Below are positions 25,338 through 33,549 of a DNA stretch of 51,272 nt, piece by piece (position 1 is the first letter of the stretch; every line of letters starts with the position of its first letter). The position numbers and the translations under genes are program-made. The notes under the pieces were generated by a model. That model was not told the DNA's origin, searched no databases, and worked only from the letters and a program-made list of their open reading frames with translations. The stretch is from Streptomyces albus subsp. chlorinus. GTDB lineage: Bacteria > Actinomycetota > Actinomycetes > Streptomycetales > Streptomycetaceae. Where the stretch lies: the NCBI RefSeq assembly GCF_013302895.1, contig NZ_VJOK01000001.1, forward strand, positions 3,602,495 to 3,653,766. The letters are read 5' to 3'.

Positions 25338-27175
25338 ACGGCAAGAAGCTGAACCGGCAGGACGGCACCCGGGCGGGCCGGGGCGCTCGCATCGGCGCGG
25401 AGGAGCACGGCGGAGGTCTGCTGGAGGGGGCGCGGGAGCGCCGGGTGGCCACCGGAGGCATCGAGCTGTGCGTCGCCGAACTGGGGGACGCCGAGCGGCC
25501 GACGGTGATGCTGCTGCACGGCTACCCGGACAGCAAGGAGGTCTGGTCCCGGGTGGCCCACCGCCTCAAGGACCGCTTCCATGTGGTGCTCTACGACGTG
25601 CGCGGCTGCGGCGGTTCGACTGCGCCCACCCCCCTGCGCGGCGGCTTCACGCTGGAGAAGCTCACCGACGACTTCCTCGCGGTCGCGGACGCCGTCAGCC
25701 CCGGAGAGCCGGTCCATCTGGTGGGGCACGACTGGGGATCGGTGCAGGGCTGGGAGTTCGCCACGGCACGCCGTACGGAGGGCAGGATCGCCTCCTTCAC
25801 CTCCATCTCCGGCCCGTCGCTGGACCACTTCGGCCACTGGATCAAACGCCGCGTCGCCCGGCCCACCCCGCGCCGGGCCGCCCAACTGCTCGGCCAGGGC
25901 GCCAAGTCCTGGTACGTCTACGCGCTGCACACCCCGGTGCTGCCCGAGCTTGCCTGGCGCGGGCCCCTGGGAAAGGGCTGGCCGCGCCTGCTGGAGCTGA
26001 CCGAGAAGGTGCCCGCCGACGGCTACCCGACCGCCTCCCTGCCCCGCGACGCGGCCCACGGCGCCTGGCTCTACCGCGACAACGTCCGCGCCAGGCTGCG
26101 CCGCCCCCGCGCCGACTGCTACGCCCATGTGCCGGTGCAGCTCATCACCCCCACCGAGGACAGCTTCCTCAGCGAGCACCTCTACGACGAGCTGGAGCAG
26201 TGGGCGCCCCGGCTGACCCGCCGCACACTGCCCGCCAAGCACTGGGTACCGCGCACCCGGCCCGACCACCTGGCCGCCTGGATCACCGAGTTCGTCACCG
26301 GCAACGAGTCCGGTACCCCCGTGCGGGAGCCCGCGGCCACCGGGAAGTACGCCGACCGGTTCGGGGGCCGGCTGGTGCTGGTCACCGGCGCGGGCAGCGG
26401 TATCGGACGAGCGACGGCCTTCGCGTTCGCCGAGGCCGGCGCCCGGGTGGTCGCGGTGGACCGCGACGCCGGAAGCGCGGAGCGCACCGCCGAACTGGCC
26501 CGCCTGGTGGGCGCGCCGGAGGCATGGGCGGAGCGGGTGGATGTCGCGGACGAGCAGGAGATGGAGAAGCTCGCCCAGAAGGTCGCCACCGAGTACGGCA
26601 CGGTGGACGTGCTGGTGAACAACGCGGGCATCGGCACGGCCGGCCCCTTCCTGGAGACCACCACCGAGGAGTGGAAAAGCACCCTGGACGTCAACCTGTG
26701 GGGCGTCATCCACGGCTGCCGCGTCTTCGGCCGGCAGATGGCCGAGCGCGGCCAGGGCGGGCACATCGTCAACACCGCCTCGGCCGCCGCCTACCAGCCC
26801 TCCCGGGTGCTGTCCGCCTACAGCACCTCCAAGGCCGCCGTGCTGATGCTCAGCGAGTGTCTGCGCGCCGAGCTGGCGGGCCGGGGAATCGGTGTGACGG
26901 CGGTCTGCCCCGGTTTCGTCAACACCAACATCGTGGGCGCCGCCCGGTTCGCGGGGACGGACGAAGAGGAGCAGCGCCGCCGCAGGCGCCGCACCGCACG
27001 GCTCTACGGGCTGCGGAACTACCCGCCGGAGAAGGTGGCCGACGCCGTATTGCGGGCCGTGGTCCGCAACCAGGCAGTGGTGCCGGTGACGCCGGAGGCC
27101 CGTGCGGCTCGGCTGCTGTCCCGTATCGCCCCGCGGGCCCTGCGGGGCATAGCCCGCATCCAGCCACCGACCTGA
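25334..27175 (+). CDS. Alpha/beta hydrolase-short-chain dehydrogenase fusion (EphD-like)
   Basis: Encodes 613 residues. An alpha/beta hydrolase domain (about 35-320) has oxyanion-loop HGYPDS and nucleophile elbow GHDWGS, where Asp replaces Ser as in epoxide hydrolases. A short-chain dehydrogenase domain (about 345-600) has the NAD(P) motif TGAGSGIG, NNAG and the catalytic YSTSK. The same order is found in mycobacterial EphD, a lipid-related epoxide hydrolase/reductase; the substrate here is unknown. It is translationally coupled to the M24-like gene and followed 46 bases later by a MerR regulator. Confidence 0.92.
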   Translation: MNGKKLNRQDGTRAGRGARIGAEEHGGGLLEGARERRVATGGIELCVAELGDAERPTVMLLHGYPDSKEVWSRVAHRLKDRFHVVLYDVRGCGGSTAPTPLRGGFTLEKLTDDFLAVADAVSPGEPVHLVGHDWGSVQGWEFATARRTEGRIASFTSISGPSLDHFGHWIKRRVARPTPRRAAQLLGQGAKSWYVYALHTPVLPELAWRGPLGKGWPRLLELTEKVPADGYPTASLPRDAAHGAWLYRDNVRARLRRPRADCYAHVPVQLITPTEDSFLSEHLYDELEQWAPRLTRRTLPAKHWVPRTRPDHLAAWITEFVTGNESGTPVREPAATGKYADRFGGRLVLVTGAGSGIGRATAFAFAEAGARVVAVDRDAGSAERTAELARLVGAPEAWAERVDVADEQEMEKLAQKVATEYGTVDVLVNNAGIGTAGPFLETTTEEWKSTLDVNLWGVIHGCRVFGRQMAERGQGGHIVNTASAAAYQPSRVLSAYSTSKAAVLMLSECLRAELAGRGIGVTAVCPGFVNTNIVGAARFAGTDEEEQRRRRRRTARLYGLRNYPPEKVADAVLRAVVRNQAVVPVTPEARAARLLSRIAPRALRGIARIQPPT

Positions 27176-27221
27176 CCTGTGGCGCACCGACCGTGGCGCA
27201 GTGACTGAGGAGACCGCGACC

Positions 27222-28259
27222 ATGCCCCCGTTCCCCCCTCCCCCGGAGTGGACCCCGAAACCGCCGTCCGAGCCGGAGTACCGCATCGAGGACCTGGCGC
27301 ACCGCAGTGGTGCGACGGTGCGCACGATCCGCGCCTACCAGGACAAGGGCCTGCTGCCCAAGCCGGAGCGGCGCGGCCGGGCCAACGTGTACGACGAGAC
27401 CCACCTGGCGCGGCTGCGGCAGATCGCCGACCTGCTGGAGCGGGGTTACACCCTGGCCTCGATAAAGGAGCTGCTCCAGGCGTGGGACGAGGGCCGGGGG
27501 CTGGGCGGGGTGCTCGGCCTGGTCGCGGAGGTGGACGGACCGTGGACGGACGAGCAGTCCGGCCACCTCTCACGCGCGGAGCTGGAGGAGCTGTTCGGCG
27601 GCGAGCACGACGAGACGGCCGTCGCCGAGGCGATGGAACTGGGAGTGCTGGAGCCGCTGCCGGGGAGGGAGGACGAGTTCCGGGTGCCGAGCCCCCAAGA
27701 GCTGTCGGTGGCGGTCGAGCTGCACAGAGCGGGGGTTCCGCTGCTGGCCGTCACGGAGCAGTTGCGGGAGCTGCGCGGGCAGGTGGAGCACATAGCCGCC
27801 CGTTTCCTGGAGTTCACCGACGAGCACGTCTTCGCCCGTTACACGGGCGCCCAGCTCTCCGAGACGGACGCCACCGAGGCCGCGGACCTGGTGCGCCGGC
27901 TCAGACCGCTGGCGCAGCGCACCGTGGAGGCGGAGCTGGCGCGGGCCATGCAGAAACTGGCGGCCCGCAGCCTGCGCGCACACCTGCGGTCGGCCGCCGC
28001 CCCGGCAACGGGGACCTCGGCGAGGCCCGAGCCGGCAACGGCCTCCCCGGCGAGGTCCGCTCCGGACGGCGGTGGCCCGGGGACGTTCCCTCCGGGCGCC
28101 GGTGGCCCGGGGACCGAGCAGGTGCGGTTGCCGGCGGACACCGTGCGGGAGGTGCGGGCGCTCGTGGGCGAGGCCCGCACCGGGGAGTTCATCGCAGCGG
28201 CGGCGGAGAGGGAGGTGCGGGCCCGGGCCATGGACCGGATGGCGGCCGAGCGGGGGTGA
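27222..28259 (+). CDS. MerR-family transcriptional regulator
   Basis: Encodes 345 residues. A proline-rich start precedes the MerR HTH (YRIEDLAHRSGATVRTIRAYQDKGLLPKPERRG, then NVYDETHLARLRQIADLLERGYTLASIKELL). The C-terminal part is helical, with a Gly/Pro/Ala-rich repeat-like linker (about 260-300). ATG 27222 is chosen because GAGGAG lies upstream; an in-frame GTG at 27201 lacks a ribosome site. Same-strand position after the EphD-like gene suggests one transcription unit and a role in its control. Confidence 0.88.
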   Translation: MPPFPPPPEWTPKPPSEPEYRIEDLAHRSGATVRTIRAYQDKGLLPKPERRGRANVYDETHLARLRQIADLLERGYTLASIKELLQAWDEGRGLGGVLGLVAEVDGPWTDEQSGHLSRAELEELFGGEHDETAVAEAMELGVLEPLPGREDEFRVPSPQELSVAVELHRAGVPLLAVTEQLRELRGQVEHIAARFLEFTDEHVFARYTGAQLSETDATEAADLVRRLRPLAQRTVEAELARAMQKLAARSLRAHLRSAAAPATGTSARPEPATASPARSAPDGGGPGTFPPGAGGPGTEQVRLPADTVREVRALVGEARTGEFIAAAAEREVRARAMDRMAAERG

Positions 28260-28332
28260 TGCCCGGCGGTGGCGCGGCATGTGCGCGGGAGGGGTGTGGC
28301 GGGGGCGCGGTGATGACGGCGTGTGTGCGGTT

Positions 28333-29229
28333 TCAGCCGCCCAGTTGGGCGAGCCCTTCTGTGGCGATGCGGGTGAAGACCGTTTCGTCGGCGGCGAAGC
28401 GGGTGTCGGGGAGGGGCCAGTGGAGGACGAGTTCGTCGAAGCCGAGAGCGCGGACGTGGCCCGCGAAGTCCACGAAGGCGCCGAGCGAGTCGAGCGGGCG
28501 GTCGGGGGTGAAGCCGGTCAGGAGGGTGCGGCCGAGAGTGGCGGAGTCGCGGCCGGCCTCCGCGCACGCCTTCTCCAGCGCCTCGGTCTGGCGGGCGAGG
28601 GCGGCCAGGGAGTCGGCGGGTGTGCCGTTCTCGTTGGCGGCCGGGTCGCCCGTGGTCACCCAGGACTGCCCGTGGCGGGCTGCCAGCCGCAGTCCGCGCG
28701 GGCCGGTCGCCGCGATGGTGAAGGGGATGCGCGGACGCTGGACGCAGCCGGGGAGGCCGCGCGCCTGGTGAGCGGCGTAGTAGGTGCCTTCGGCCGTGAC
28801 CTCGTCCTCGGTCAGCAGCCGGTCGAGCAGGGGGACGAACTCGGCGAAGCGGTCGGCGCGTTCGCGCGGGGTCCAGGGGTGACCGCCCAGCGCCGTCGCG
28901 TCGAAACCGGAACCGCCCGCGCCGATACCGAGGGTGACCCTGCCGTCGCTGAGGTCGTCGAGGGTGATCAGCTCCTTGGCGAGGGGGACCGGGTGCCGGA
29001 AGTTCGGCGAGGTCACCATGGTGCCGAGCCGCAGCCGGGTGGTGGCGGCAGCGGCGGCGGTCAGGGTGGGGACGGCGCCGAACCAGGGGCCGTCGCGGAA
29101 GGGGACCCGCCACGTGAGGTGGTCGTAGGTGTACGCGGTGTGGAACCCGAGCTGCTCGGCCCGCTGCCACATGTCCCGTCCGCCCTCGGACCAGCGGCGT
29201 ACGGGGAGGATCACAGTGCTCAGACGCAT
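28333..29229 (-). CDS. LLM-class F420-dependent oxidoreductase
   Basis: A 298-residue luciferase-like monooxygenase-fold protein. MRLSTVILPVRRWSEGGRDMWQRAEQLGFHTAYTYDHLTW is typical of the N-terminal strand and substrate region, and LRLGTMVTSPNFRHP and GRVTLGIGAGGSGFDATALG match the F420/FMN-binding family. TIAATGPRGLRLAARHGQSW is the conserved fourth-strand segment. Streptomycetes make F420, so that cofactor is likely. The substrate is unknown. It stands alone, convergent with the MerR gene across 73 bases. Confidence 0.9.
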   Translation of the reverse strand: MRLSTVILPVRRWSEGGRDMWQRAEQLGFHTAYTYDHLTWRVPFRDGPWFGAVPTLTAAAAATTRLRLGTMVTSPNFRHPVPLAKELITLDDLSDGRVTLGIGAGGSGFDATALGGHPWTPRERADRFAEFVPLLDRLLTEDEVTAEGTYYAAHQARGLPGCVQRPRIPFTIAATGPRGLRLAARHGQSWVTTGDPAANENGTPADSLAALARQTEALEKACAEAGRDSATLGRTLLTGFTPDRPLDSLGAFVDFAGHVRALGFDELVLHWPLPDTRFAADETVFTRIATEGLAQLGG

Positions 29230-29240
29230 ACCCCGACCCT

Positions 29241-29340
29241 ATGCGCCCCTCGCTCCCCTGCTCCCCCCTTGTTGTTTCCCCCGTTGTTTCCCCTCGTTGT
29301 TTCTCCTCGGTGCTCCCCCTACTTTTCCCCGCCCTTCGCC
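29241..29340. repeat. Polypyrimidine tract with GTTGTTTC tandem repeats
   Basis: About 100 bases upstream of the 29420 gene are almost entirely C/T on the + strand. They include three copies of a 12-13 bp unit beginning GTTGTTTC (29271, 29283, 29296). The tract sits in the divergent promoter gap of the oxidoreductase and the hypothetical gene. Confidence 0.75.
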
Positions 29341-29419
29341 CGCCGCTCCGTCGCCCGCCGCTTGTTCGCCGCTCGTCCTCTGTTCGCGGACGGCGGCGGC
29401 AGCGGGCATCCTCAGTGGT

Positions 29420-29917
29420 ATGGACCACTCGCACCATCCGCCGCAGATCCACAGCACCGAGGCCGCCGTGAGGGTGCTGTCCGCCCTCGCCGAGCGGAGG
29501 GGCCTGCCCGTGGCGGTGGAGCATGCGATAGGTGCCGACGAGTCGTCGCGCCGGACGGCGGCCGGTGCGTTCGCGGTCACCGACGAGGACGGTTCCCTTC
29601 CGCACGAGGCGCTGCTGGAGATCCCCGCGACGGACGGTCCGAACGGTGCGCCACTCACCCCGAGGATCACCGTCCAGCTCTTCGAGGAGGGGGACGCGCA
29701 CATCACCCTCGACCATGTGACGTTCCACGATCTGCCGCGCGAGGCGACCCCCGCTTTCCTGGAGGCCGTCTTCGACAGGCGTGCCCACCTGCGCCGGACG
29801 TGGTATCCGCCGTTCTGCCGGCTCGTGGTGGCGCTGGACGACGAACTGTCCTACAAGGAGGTCGTGCCCATGGCCTACGGCGGTCTCTCCCGCTGGCTGG
29901 CCTCGCTCAGGTCATGA
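29420..29917 (+). CDS. Hypothetical protein
   Basis: A 165-residue soluble protein starting MDHSHHPPQIHSTEAAVRVL. It has regular alpha/beta content (LPREATPAFLEAVFDRRAHL, LVVALDDELSYKEVV) and no signal peptide or membrane segment. The coding region has normal GC bias, so it is a real gene, but the family is not recognised. Its stop overlaps the stop of a small gene on the other strand (TCATGA). Confidence 0.75.
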   Translation: MDHSHHPPQIHSTEAAVRVLSALAERRGLPVAVEHAIGADESSRRTAAGAFAVTDEDGSLPHEALLEIPATDGPNGAPLTPRITVQLFEEGDAHITLDHVTFHDLPREATPAFLEAVFDRRAHLRRTWYPPFCRLVVALDDELSYKEVVPMAYGGLSRWLASLRS

Positions 29918-30085
29918 GTTCGCGGTTCGGAGGACGGGCCGAGGGATGCGGTCAGATTCGAAGATGCGGGCCGCGTGGTCGTGGCAGACCTCGCGGAGCC
30001 ACTTCGCGCCCAGGCCCGTGCGCTCTTCCAGGGCCTGCAGGTCCTCCAGGGGGCGCGTGGTTGACTGGCTCACATGATCGCTCAT
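29912..30085 (-). CDS. Small putative protein opposite the PhzF start
   Basis: A 57-codon reading frame from ATG 30085 (or 53 codons from GTG 30073) encodes a helical, charged peptide (RPLEDLQALEERTGLGAKWL, REVCHDHAARIFESD). Nearly every third codon position in the middle is G or C, as in genuine Streptomyces genes, and it fills the otherwise empty 156 bases between two + strand genes. It is convergent with the upstream gene and overlaps the phzF start by at most 12 bases. No ribosome site is clear and the family is unknown. Confidence 0.45.
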   Translation of the reverse strand: MSDHVSQSTTRPLEDLQALEERTGLGAKWLREVCHDHAARIFESDRIPRPVLRTANS

Positions 30086-30715
30086 GACGTGCTCCATGTC
30101 TTCTGCGACGCCGAGGGGGCGCACGGCAACGCGCTGGGGGTCGTACGGGACGGGGCGGCGCTGCCCGCGAGCGGTGACCGCCAGGCGATCGCCGCCGAAC
30201 TCGGCTTCAGTGAGACGGTGTTCGTGGACGACGCCGAGCGCGGCGCCATCGACATCTACACGCCCTCGACGCGACTGCCGTTCGCCGGTCACCCGTGTGT
30301 GGGCGCCGCCTGGCTGCTCGGCGTGGACGGGCTGGTCACGCGGGCCGGGCCGGTGGCGGTGCGGCGTGCGGACGGTCTGACGTGGATCGAGGGCCGGGCC
30401 GCCTGGGCGCCGGGGCGTACGCTCCACCAGTACGGTTCGGCGGCCGAGGTGGAGGCGCTGCCGGTGCCGCCGCCCGGCGCGTGGGTGTACGCCTGGGCCT
30501 GGCAGGACGAGGCCATCGGCCGGGTGCGGGCCCGCGGCTTCCCCGGGCGCGGTGACGGCATCGACGAGGACGAGGCGACCGGAGCCGCCGCGCTCGTGCT
30601 GACGGACCGGCTGGGCCGCGCTCTGGAGATCGTCCAGGGGCGCGGGTCCCGAATCCACACCCGTCCGAAGGGCGGCGAGGTGATCGAGATCGGCGGCCGG
30701 GTGCGACGCGGCTGA
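30074..30715 (+). CDS. PhzF-family isomerase/epimerase-like protein
   Basis: A 213-residue member of the PhzF/DapF-fold family: VLHVFCDAEGAHGNALGVV at the start, SETVFV with the general acid/base Glu, and RLPFAGHPCVGAAWLLG, the conserved glycine-rich element. The C-terminal half has DEDEATGAAALVL, where the usual motif is similar. At 213 residues it is shorter than typical PhzF proteins (about 270-300), with the middle of the second half-barrel reduced. Substrate unknown. Confidence 0.85.
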   Translation: MIAHDVLHVFCDAEGAHGNALGVVRDGAALPASGDRQAIAAELGFSETVFVDDAERGAIDIYTPSTRLPFAGHPCVGAAWLLGVDGLVTRAGPVAVRRADGLTWIEGRAAWAPGRTLHQYGSAAEVEALPVPPPGAWVYAWAWQDEAIGRVRARGFPGRGDGIDEDEATGAAALVLTDRLGRALEIVQGRGSRIHTRPKGGEVIEIGGRVRRG

Positions 30716-30758
30716 GGCCGAGGTCCGGCCGCAGACCGACCGGACGGTATGCAACGCG

Positions 30759-30905
30759 ACAGGGGCAGGAGGCAGGGGGCGGGAGGGAGAAGGAGAGAGC
30801 GAAAGCGGGAGGCGAGGGGAGCCGAAGGGAAGGGCGAGGAGCCGAAGGAGAGTAGGCCGAGGGGTGGAGCGGAACCGTTCCGGAGGCGGAGCGGAGTCGT
30901 TCCGC
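30759..30905 (+). repeat. Polypurine-rich intergenic tract
   Basis: Between phzF and the membrane protein gene, about 145 bases are overwhelmingly G/A on the + strand (runs such as GGGAGGGAGAAGGAGAGAG), with near-repeats of GAGCCGAAGG. Strong purine asymmetry can favour triplex DNA or act as an untranslated leader. No gene is visible in 30716-30976. Confidence 0.6.
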
Positions 30906-30976
30906 GGAGCGACGTACCGCGTGGACCCGCCGCGAAGACTGGCTGCGGAACAGACCCGTCACCCCAGGGAGCAGCC

Positions 30977-31624
30977 GTGTCCGCGACCCCCACTCCCACT
31001 CCCACTCCCCCTCCCGCGCGCTGGGCCGTACGTGCTGCCTGGGCGGCGCCCCTGTGCGTACTGCCGTCCGCCCTGTGGCGCACCATGACGGCATTCGGCT
31101 CCGGCCACCTCCCCACGGAGGCCGGCTACATGCTGCTGCTCAGCGCCCTGTCGCTGGGGCCGGCCTTCCTCACGGTCGGCCTCGTACGCGACTGGGGCGA
31201 TACCTTCCCCCGCGCCCTCCCCCTCGTCGGGAGCCGCCCCGTACCCGCGCGGGCCGTCGTCCGGGTCGCCCGTACCGGCGGGGCGTTCCTCGTCCTCCTC
31301 ACCCTCTACGGCGCCCTGAACGCCGCCTTCGGTTTCGTGGACGAGGGCCCCCGCCTCATCGAGCAGGAACGGGAGTTCGACAAACCCCCGGCCTGGGTGG
31401 GCCTCCTCTACGTGCCTGCCGCGGCCTGGGGTTTCCTCGTCCTCGCCGTCGCCCAGGACTACGCCCGCCGGCACGCCCGTACCGCCCCCGGCGCACCGGG
31501 ACCAAGGCCGGAGCCAGGGCCGGAGCCAGGGCCAGGGCCAGGGCCTACAGAACCTCTTTCACGGCCTCGGCCGGCCGGCCCAGACGGGTGCCCTTCTCCG
31601 TCACGACGAAAGGCCGCTGGATGA
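30977..31624 (+). CDS. Four-helix membrane protein of unknown function
   Basis: Encodes 215 residues from GTG 30977, with GGGAG upstream. A Thr-Pro repeat start precedes four predicted membrane helices (about 20-38, 52-74, 98-118, 142-164). The cytosolic tail is a Pro/Gly/Glu repeat (PRPEPGPEPGPGPGP) encoded by short 6-12 bp repeats at 31505-31545. The last 80 bases lie antisense to the arsC-like gene; the low-complexity tail suggests the stop has moved by repeat slippage. Family not recognised. Confidence 0.7.
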   Translation: MSATPTPTPTPPPARWAVRAAWAAPLCVLPSALWRTMTAFGSGHLPTEAGYMLLLSALSLGPAFLTVGLVRDWGDTFPRALPLVGSRPVPARAVVRVARTGGAFLVLLTLYGALNAAFGFVDEGPRLIEQEREFDKPPAWVGLLYVPAAAWGFLVLAVAQDYARRHARTAPGAPGPRPEPGPEPGPGPGPTEPLSRPRPAGPDGCPSPSRRKAAG

Positions 31625-31898
31625 GCTTCGGGTGCTCGACCATCGCGGTGAGCAGTTCCTCGTCGCTCAGCCCCGGCTGGTCGAGGCCCAGTTCCTTGTA
31701 CTCCGCCTCCTTGGTCCTGAGGACCTCCCGCACGCTCAGTCCCGCGTCGGCGATCAGCGTCCGCAGGGTAACCGCGGTGGGCGGGGTCTTCATGTACTCC
31801 ACGATCTCGGGCTCGTACCCGGCCTCCTCCAGGAGGGCCAGAACGGTCCGGGAGGTGCCGCAACGGGTGTTGTGATAGATCGTCGCCGTCTTCGCCAT
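31545..31898 (-). CDS. ArsC/Spx-type arsenate reductase-like protein
   Basis: A 117-residue glutaredoxin-fold ArsC family protein: ATIYHNTRCGTSRTVLALLE carries the catalytic Cys followed by Arg (usual form NPRCSKSR). LIQRPFVVTEKGTRLGRP is the conserved C-terminal element with the cis-Pro region. Glutathione/mycothiol-linked arsenate reduction is possible, but without arsenic genes nearby a general thiol-disulfide role is equally likely. Its 3' end overlaps the membrane protein gene on the opposite strand by 80 bases. Confidence 0.88.
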   Translation of the reverse strand: MAKTATIYHNTRCGTSRTVLALLEEAGYEPEIVEYMKTPPTAVTLRTLIADAGLSVREVLRTKEAEYKELGLDQPGLSDEELLTAMVEHPKLIQRPFVVTEKGTRLGRPAEAVKEVL

Positions 31899-31939
31899 GC
31901 GGCCATGCTAGGCCGCCCGACCAGAAGGATCCGTACGCC

Positions 31940-32644
31940 GTGTGTGGAGAAGGAGCCCCCGTCGAGGGGCTGATCGTCGTCGACATGCAGACCGCGTTCG
32001 TGGCGGGCGAGGACACCGTGGTCGAGGCGGACCGGGTGCTCGACCGCACCCGCACCCTGCTGGCCGCCGCCCGTGAGGCGGGCGCGCTCGTCGTCCACCT
32101 CCAGAACGACGGCCCCGAGGGCGCCTCGGACGAGCCGGGCACTCCGGGCTGGGAGCTGTACCTGGCACCCGCCCCGGGCGAACACGTGATCCGCAAGGAG
32201 GAGGACGACGGCTTCCACGACACGGAGCTGCGCGGTCTGCTGGAGGCGCACGGGGTCGGCGCCCTCGCCGTGTGCGGTGTCATGTCCGAGATGTGTGTGA
32301 GCGCGACGGTGCGCACGGCCCTGCGCCTGGGCTACCGCGTCGTCCTCCCGCACGACGCGCACGGGACGTACGACATCCCGGCGGCCCCGCACATCAGCGA
32401 GGTCGTACCGGCGGCGATGGCCGCCCGCGCGGCCGAATGGGCACTGGGTGACGAGGTCGAGATCGTCCCGTACGCGTCCGGTGTCCGCTTCCGGTCTCCG
32501 GCGCCCCGGCCGACACCGGCGGCCAGGCCGACACTGGCGACCCGGCAGGCCCCGGCGACCCGGCCGGCCCCGGTCGCCTCTCAGCCCGCTCAAGCCTGTG
32601 GAGCCCCACAAACCCCGGAGGGCGCACAGGCACACCGACCATGA
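31940..32644 (+). CDS. Isochorismatase-family cysteine hydrolase
   Basis: Encodes 234 residues. The catalytic triad of the cysteine hydrolases is visible: Asp in LIVVDMQTAF, Lys in HVIRKEEDDGF and Cys in CGVMSEMCVSATVRTAL. The domain ends near residue 185. A Pro/Ala/Thr-rich tail of about 45 residues (PAPRPTPAARPTLATRQ and on) is unusual and built from short GC repeats. Substrates in the family include isochorismate, nicotinamide and ureidoacrylate; none can be chosen. GTG 31940 lies 41 bases from the divergent arsC-like gene. Confidence 0.85.
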   Translation: MCGEGAPVEGLIVVDMQTAFVAGEDTVVEADRVLDRTRTLLAAAREAGALVVHLQNDGPEGASDEPGTPGWELYLAPAPGEHVIRKEEDDGFHDTELRGLLEAHGVGALAVCGVMSEMCVSATVRTALRLGYRVVLPHDAHGTYDIPAAPHISEVVPAAMAARAAEWALGDEVEIVPYASGVRFRSPAPRPTPAARPTLATRQAPATRPAPVASQPAQACGAPQTPEGAQAHRP

Positions 32645-32698
32645 GCCCGGAAGCCCCTCAACCGTGCGCTCCGAGCCGTCGAGGGCTCCCGAAACCGC

Positions 32699-32744
32699 CG
32701 CGGGCGGAGCCTCACCCGCCGAAGGGAACGAGGCTCCGCCCGCG
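32699..32744. terminator. Bidirectional terminator between convergent genes
   Basis: A 15-bp inverted repeat (CGCGGGCGGAGCCTC at 32699-32713 and its complement at 32730-32744) has a 16-base loop. It sits between the cysteine hydrolase gene (+) and the lipoprotein gene (-). Confidence 0.8.
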
Positions 32745-32766
32745 CGGAGGCGGGCGGGGCCGGGGA

Positions 32767-33387
32767 TCAGCTGTCGGCCCGCCACTGCAGGGGCTTCTTG
32801 TAGAAGCCCCTGCTCAGCTCGACGGCCGTCGCCTTCTGCCCCTCCGGGACCAGGAAGGCGGTGCAGATCTTCTTGGACTGGCCGGCCTTCAGCTTCTCGT
32901 CCCGGTCGAAGGAGGGGCAGTTGGGCCACTTCGCCTCGCCCATGAGGACGATGAGGGCCTTGGTGCGCTGGCCCTTGTCCGTCTTGACCTGGAGGTCGTC
33001 GTCCATGTCGCCGACCTTCATCGGCTCACCGCTCTTGTGGGTGATGGTCGACCAGACGTAGACGGGGATCTTCGGGCCCTCGTCCTTGTCCTTCTCCAGG
33101 CCGGAGTTGGCCATGTCGGCCTTGGTGCCCGTCTGGACCTTGGTGGGGGTGACGGTGAAGCTGCCCTTGGCACCCTCCGAGTCGCCCTTCTGCACCGGGC
33201 TGGCCTGGCCGAGGCGGTAGGTGGTCTTCTCCTTGGCGGAACCGGAGCCACCGGACGACGAGGACGAGGACGAGGAGTCCGAGTCGGACTTGTGGCCCTT
33301 CTTCCCCGACGAGTTGCACCCGGTCAGTGCCAGGGCCAGCACCAGCGCGCCCGCCGTCACCGGCACAGCGCGAGTCCACGTACGCAT
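32767..33387 (-). CDS. Exported lipoprotein of unknown function
   Basis: Encodes 206 residues. The signal ends in LALALTGC-N, a good lipobox, followed by a Lys/Ser/Gly linker with a long serine run (about 30-52). The mature domain is about 150 residues with a beta-rich pattern (SFTVTPTKVQTGTKADM, KIPVYVWSTITHKSGEPM, KALIVLMGEAKWPNCPSFD) and two cysteines, resembling DUF4352-like extracellular immunoglobulin-fold lipoproteins. It lies downstream of pspAB and htpX on the same strand. Confidence 0.82.
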   Translation of the reverse strand: MRTWTRAVPVTAGALVLALALTGCNSSGKKGHKSDSDSSSSSSSSGGSGSAKEKTTYRLGQASPVQKGDSEGAKGSFTVTPTKVQTGTKADMANSGLEKDKDEGPKIPVYVWSTITHKSGEPMKVGDMDDDLQVKTDKGQRTKALIVLMGEAKWPNCPSFDRDEKLKAGQSKKICTAFLVPEGQKATAVELSRGFYKKPLQWRADS

Positions 33388-33549
33388 GTTTCCTCACTTT
33401 CCCCGTTGGGTCCCCGTTGCCACGGTCACGTCAAACGGGCGCGTCGGAGCGCCCGCGTGACCGGACTCGTTCAGGCGCAAGATCCTGCCAGAGATGCCGC
33501 GGGCAGGAACGGGCAGGGGGCGGCAAGCGGACGGGCAGCATCCGCGGCG

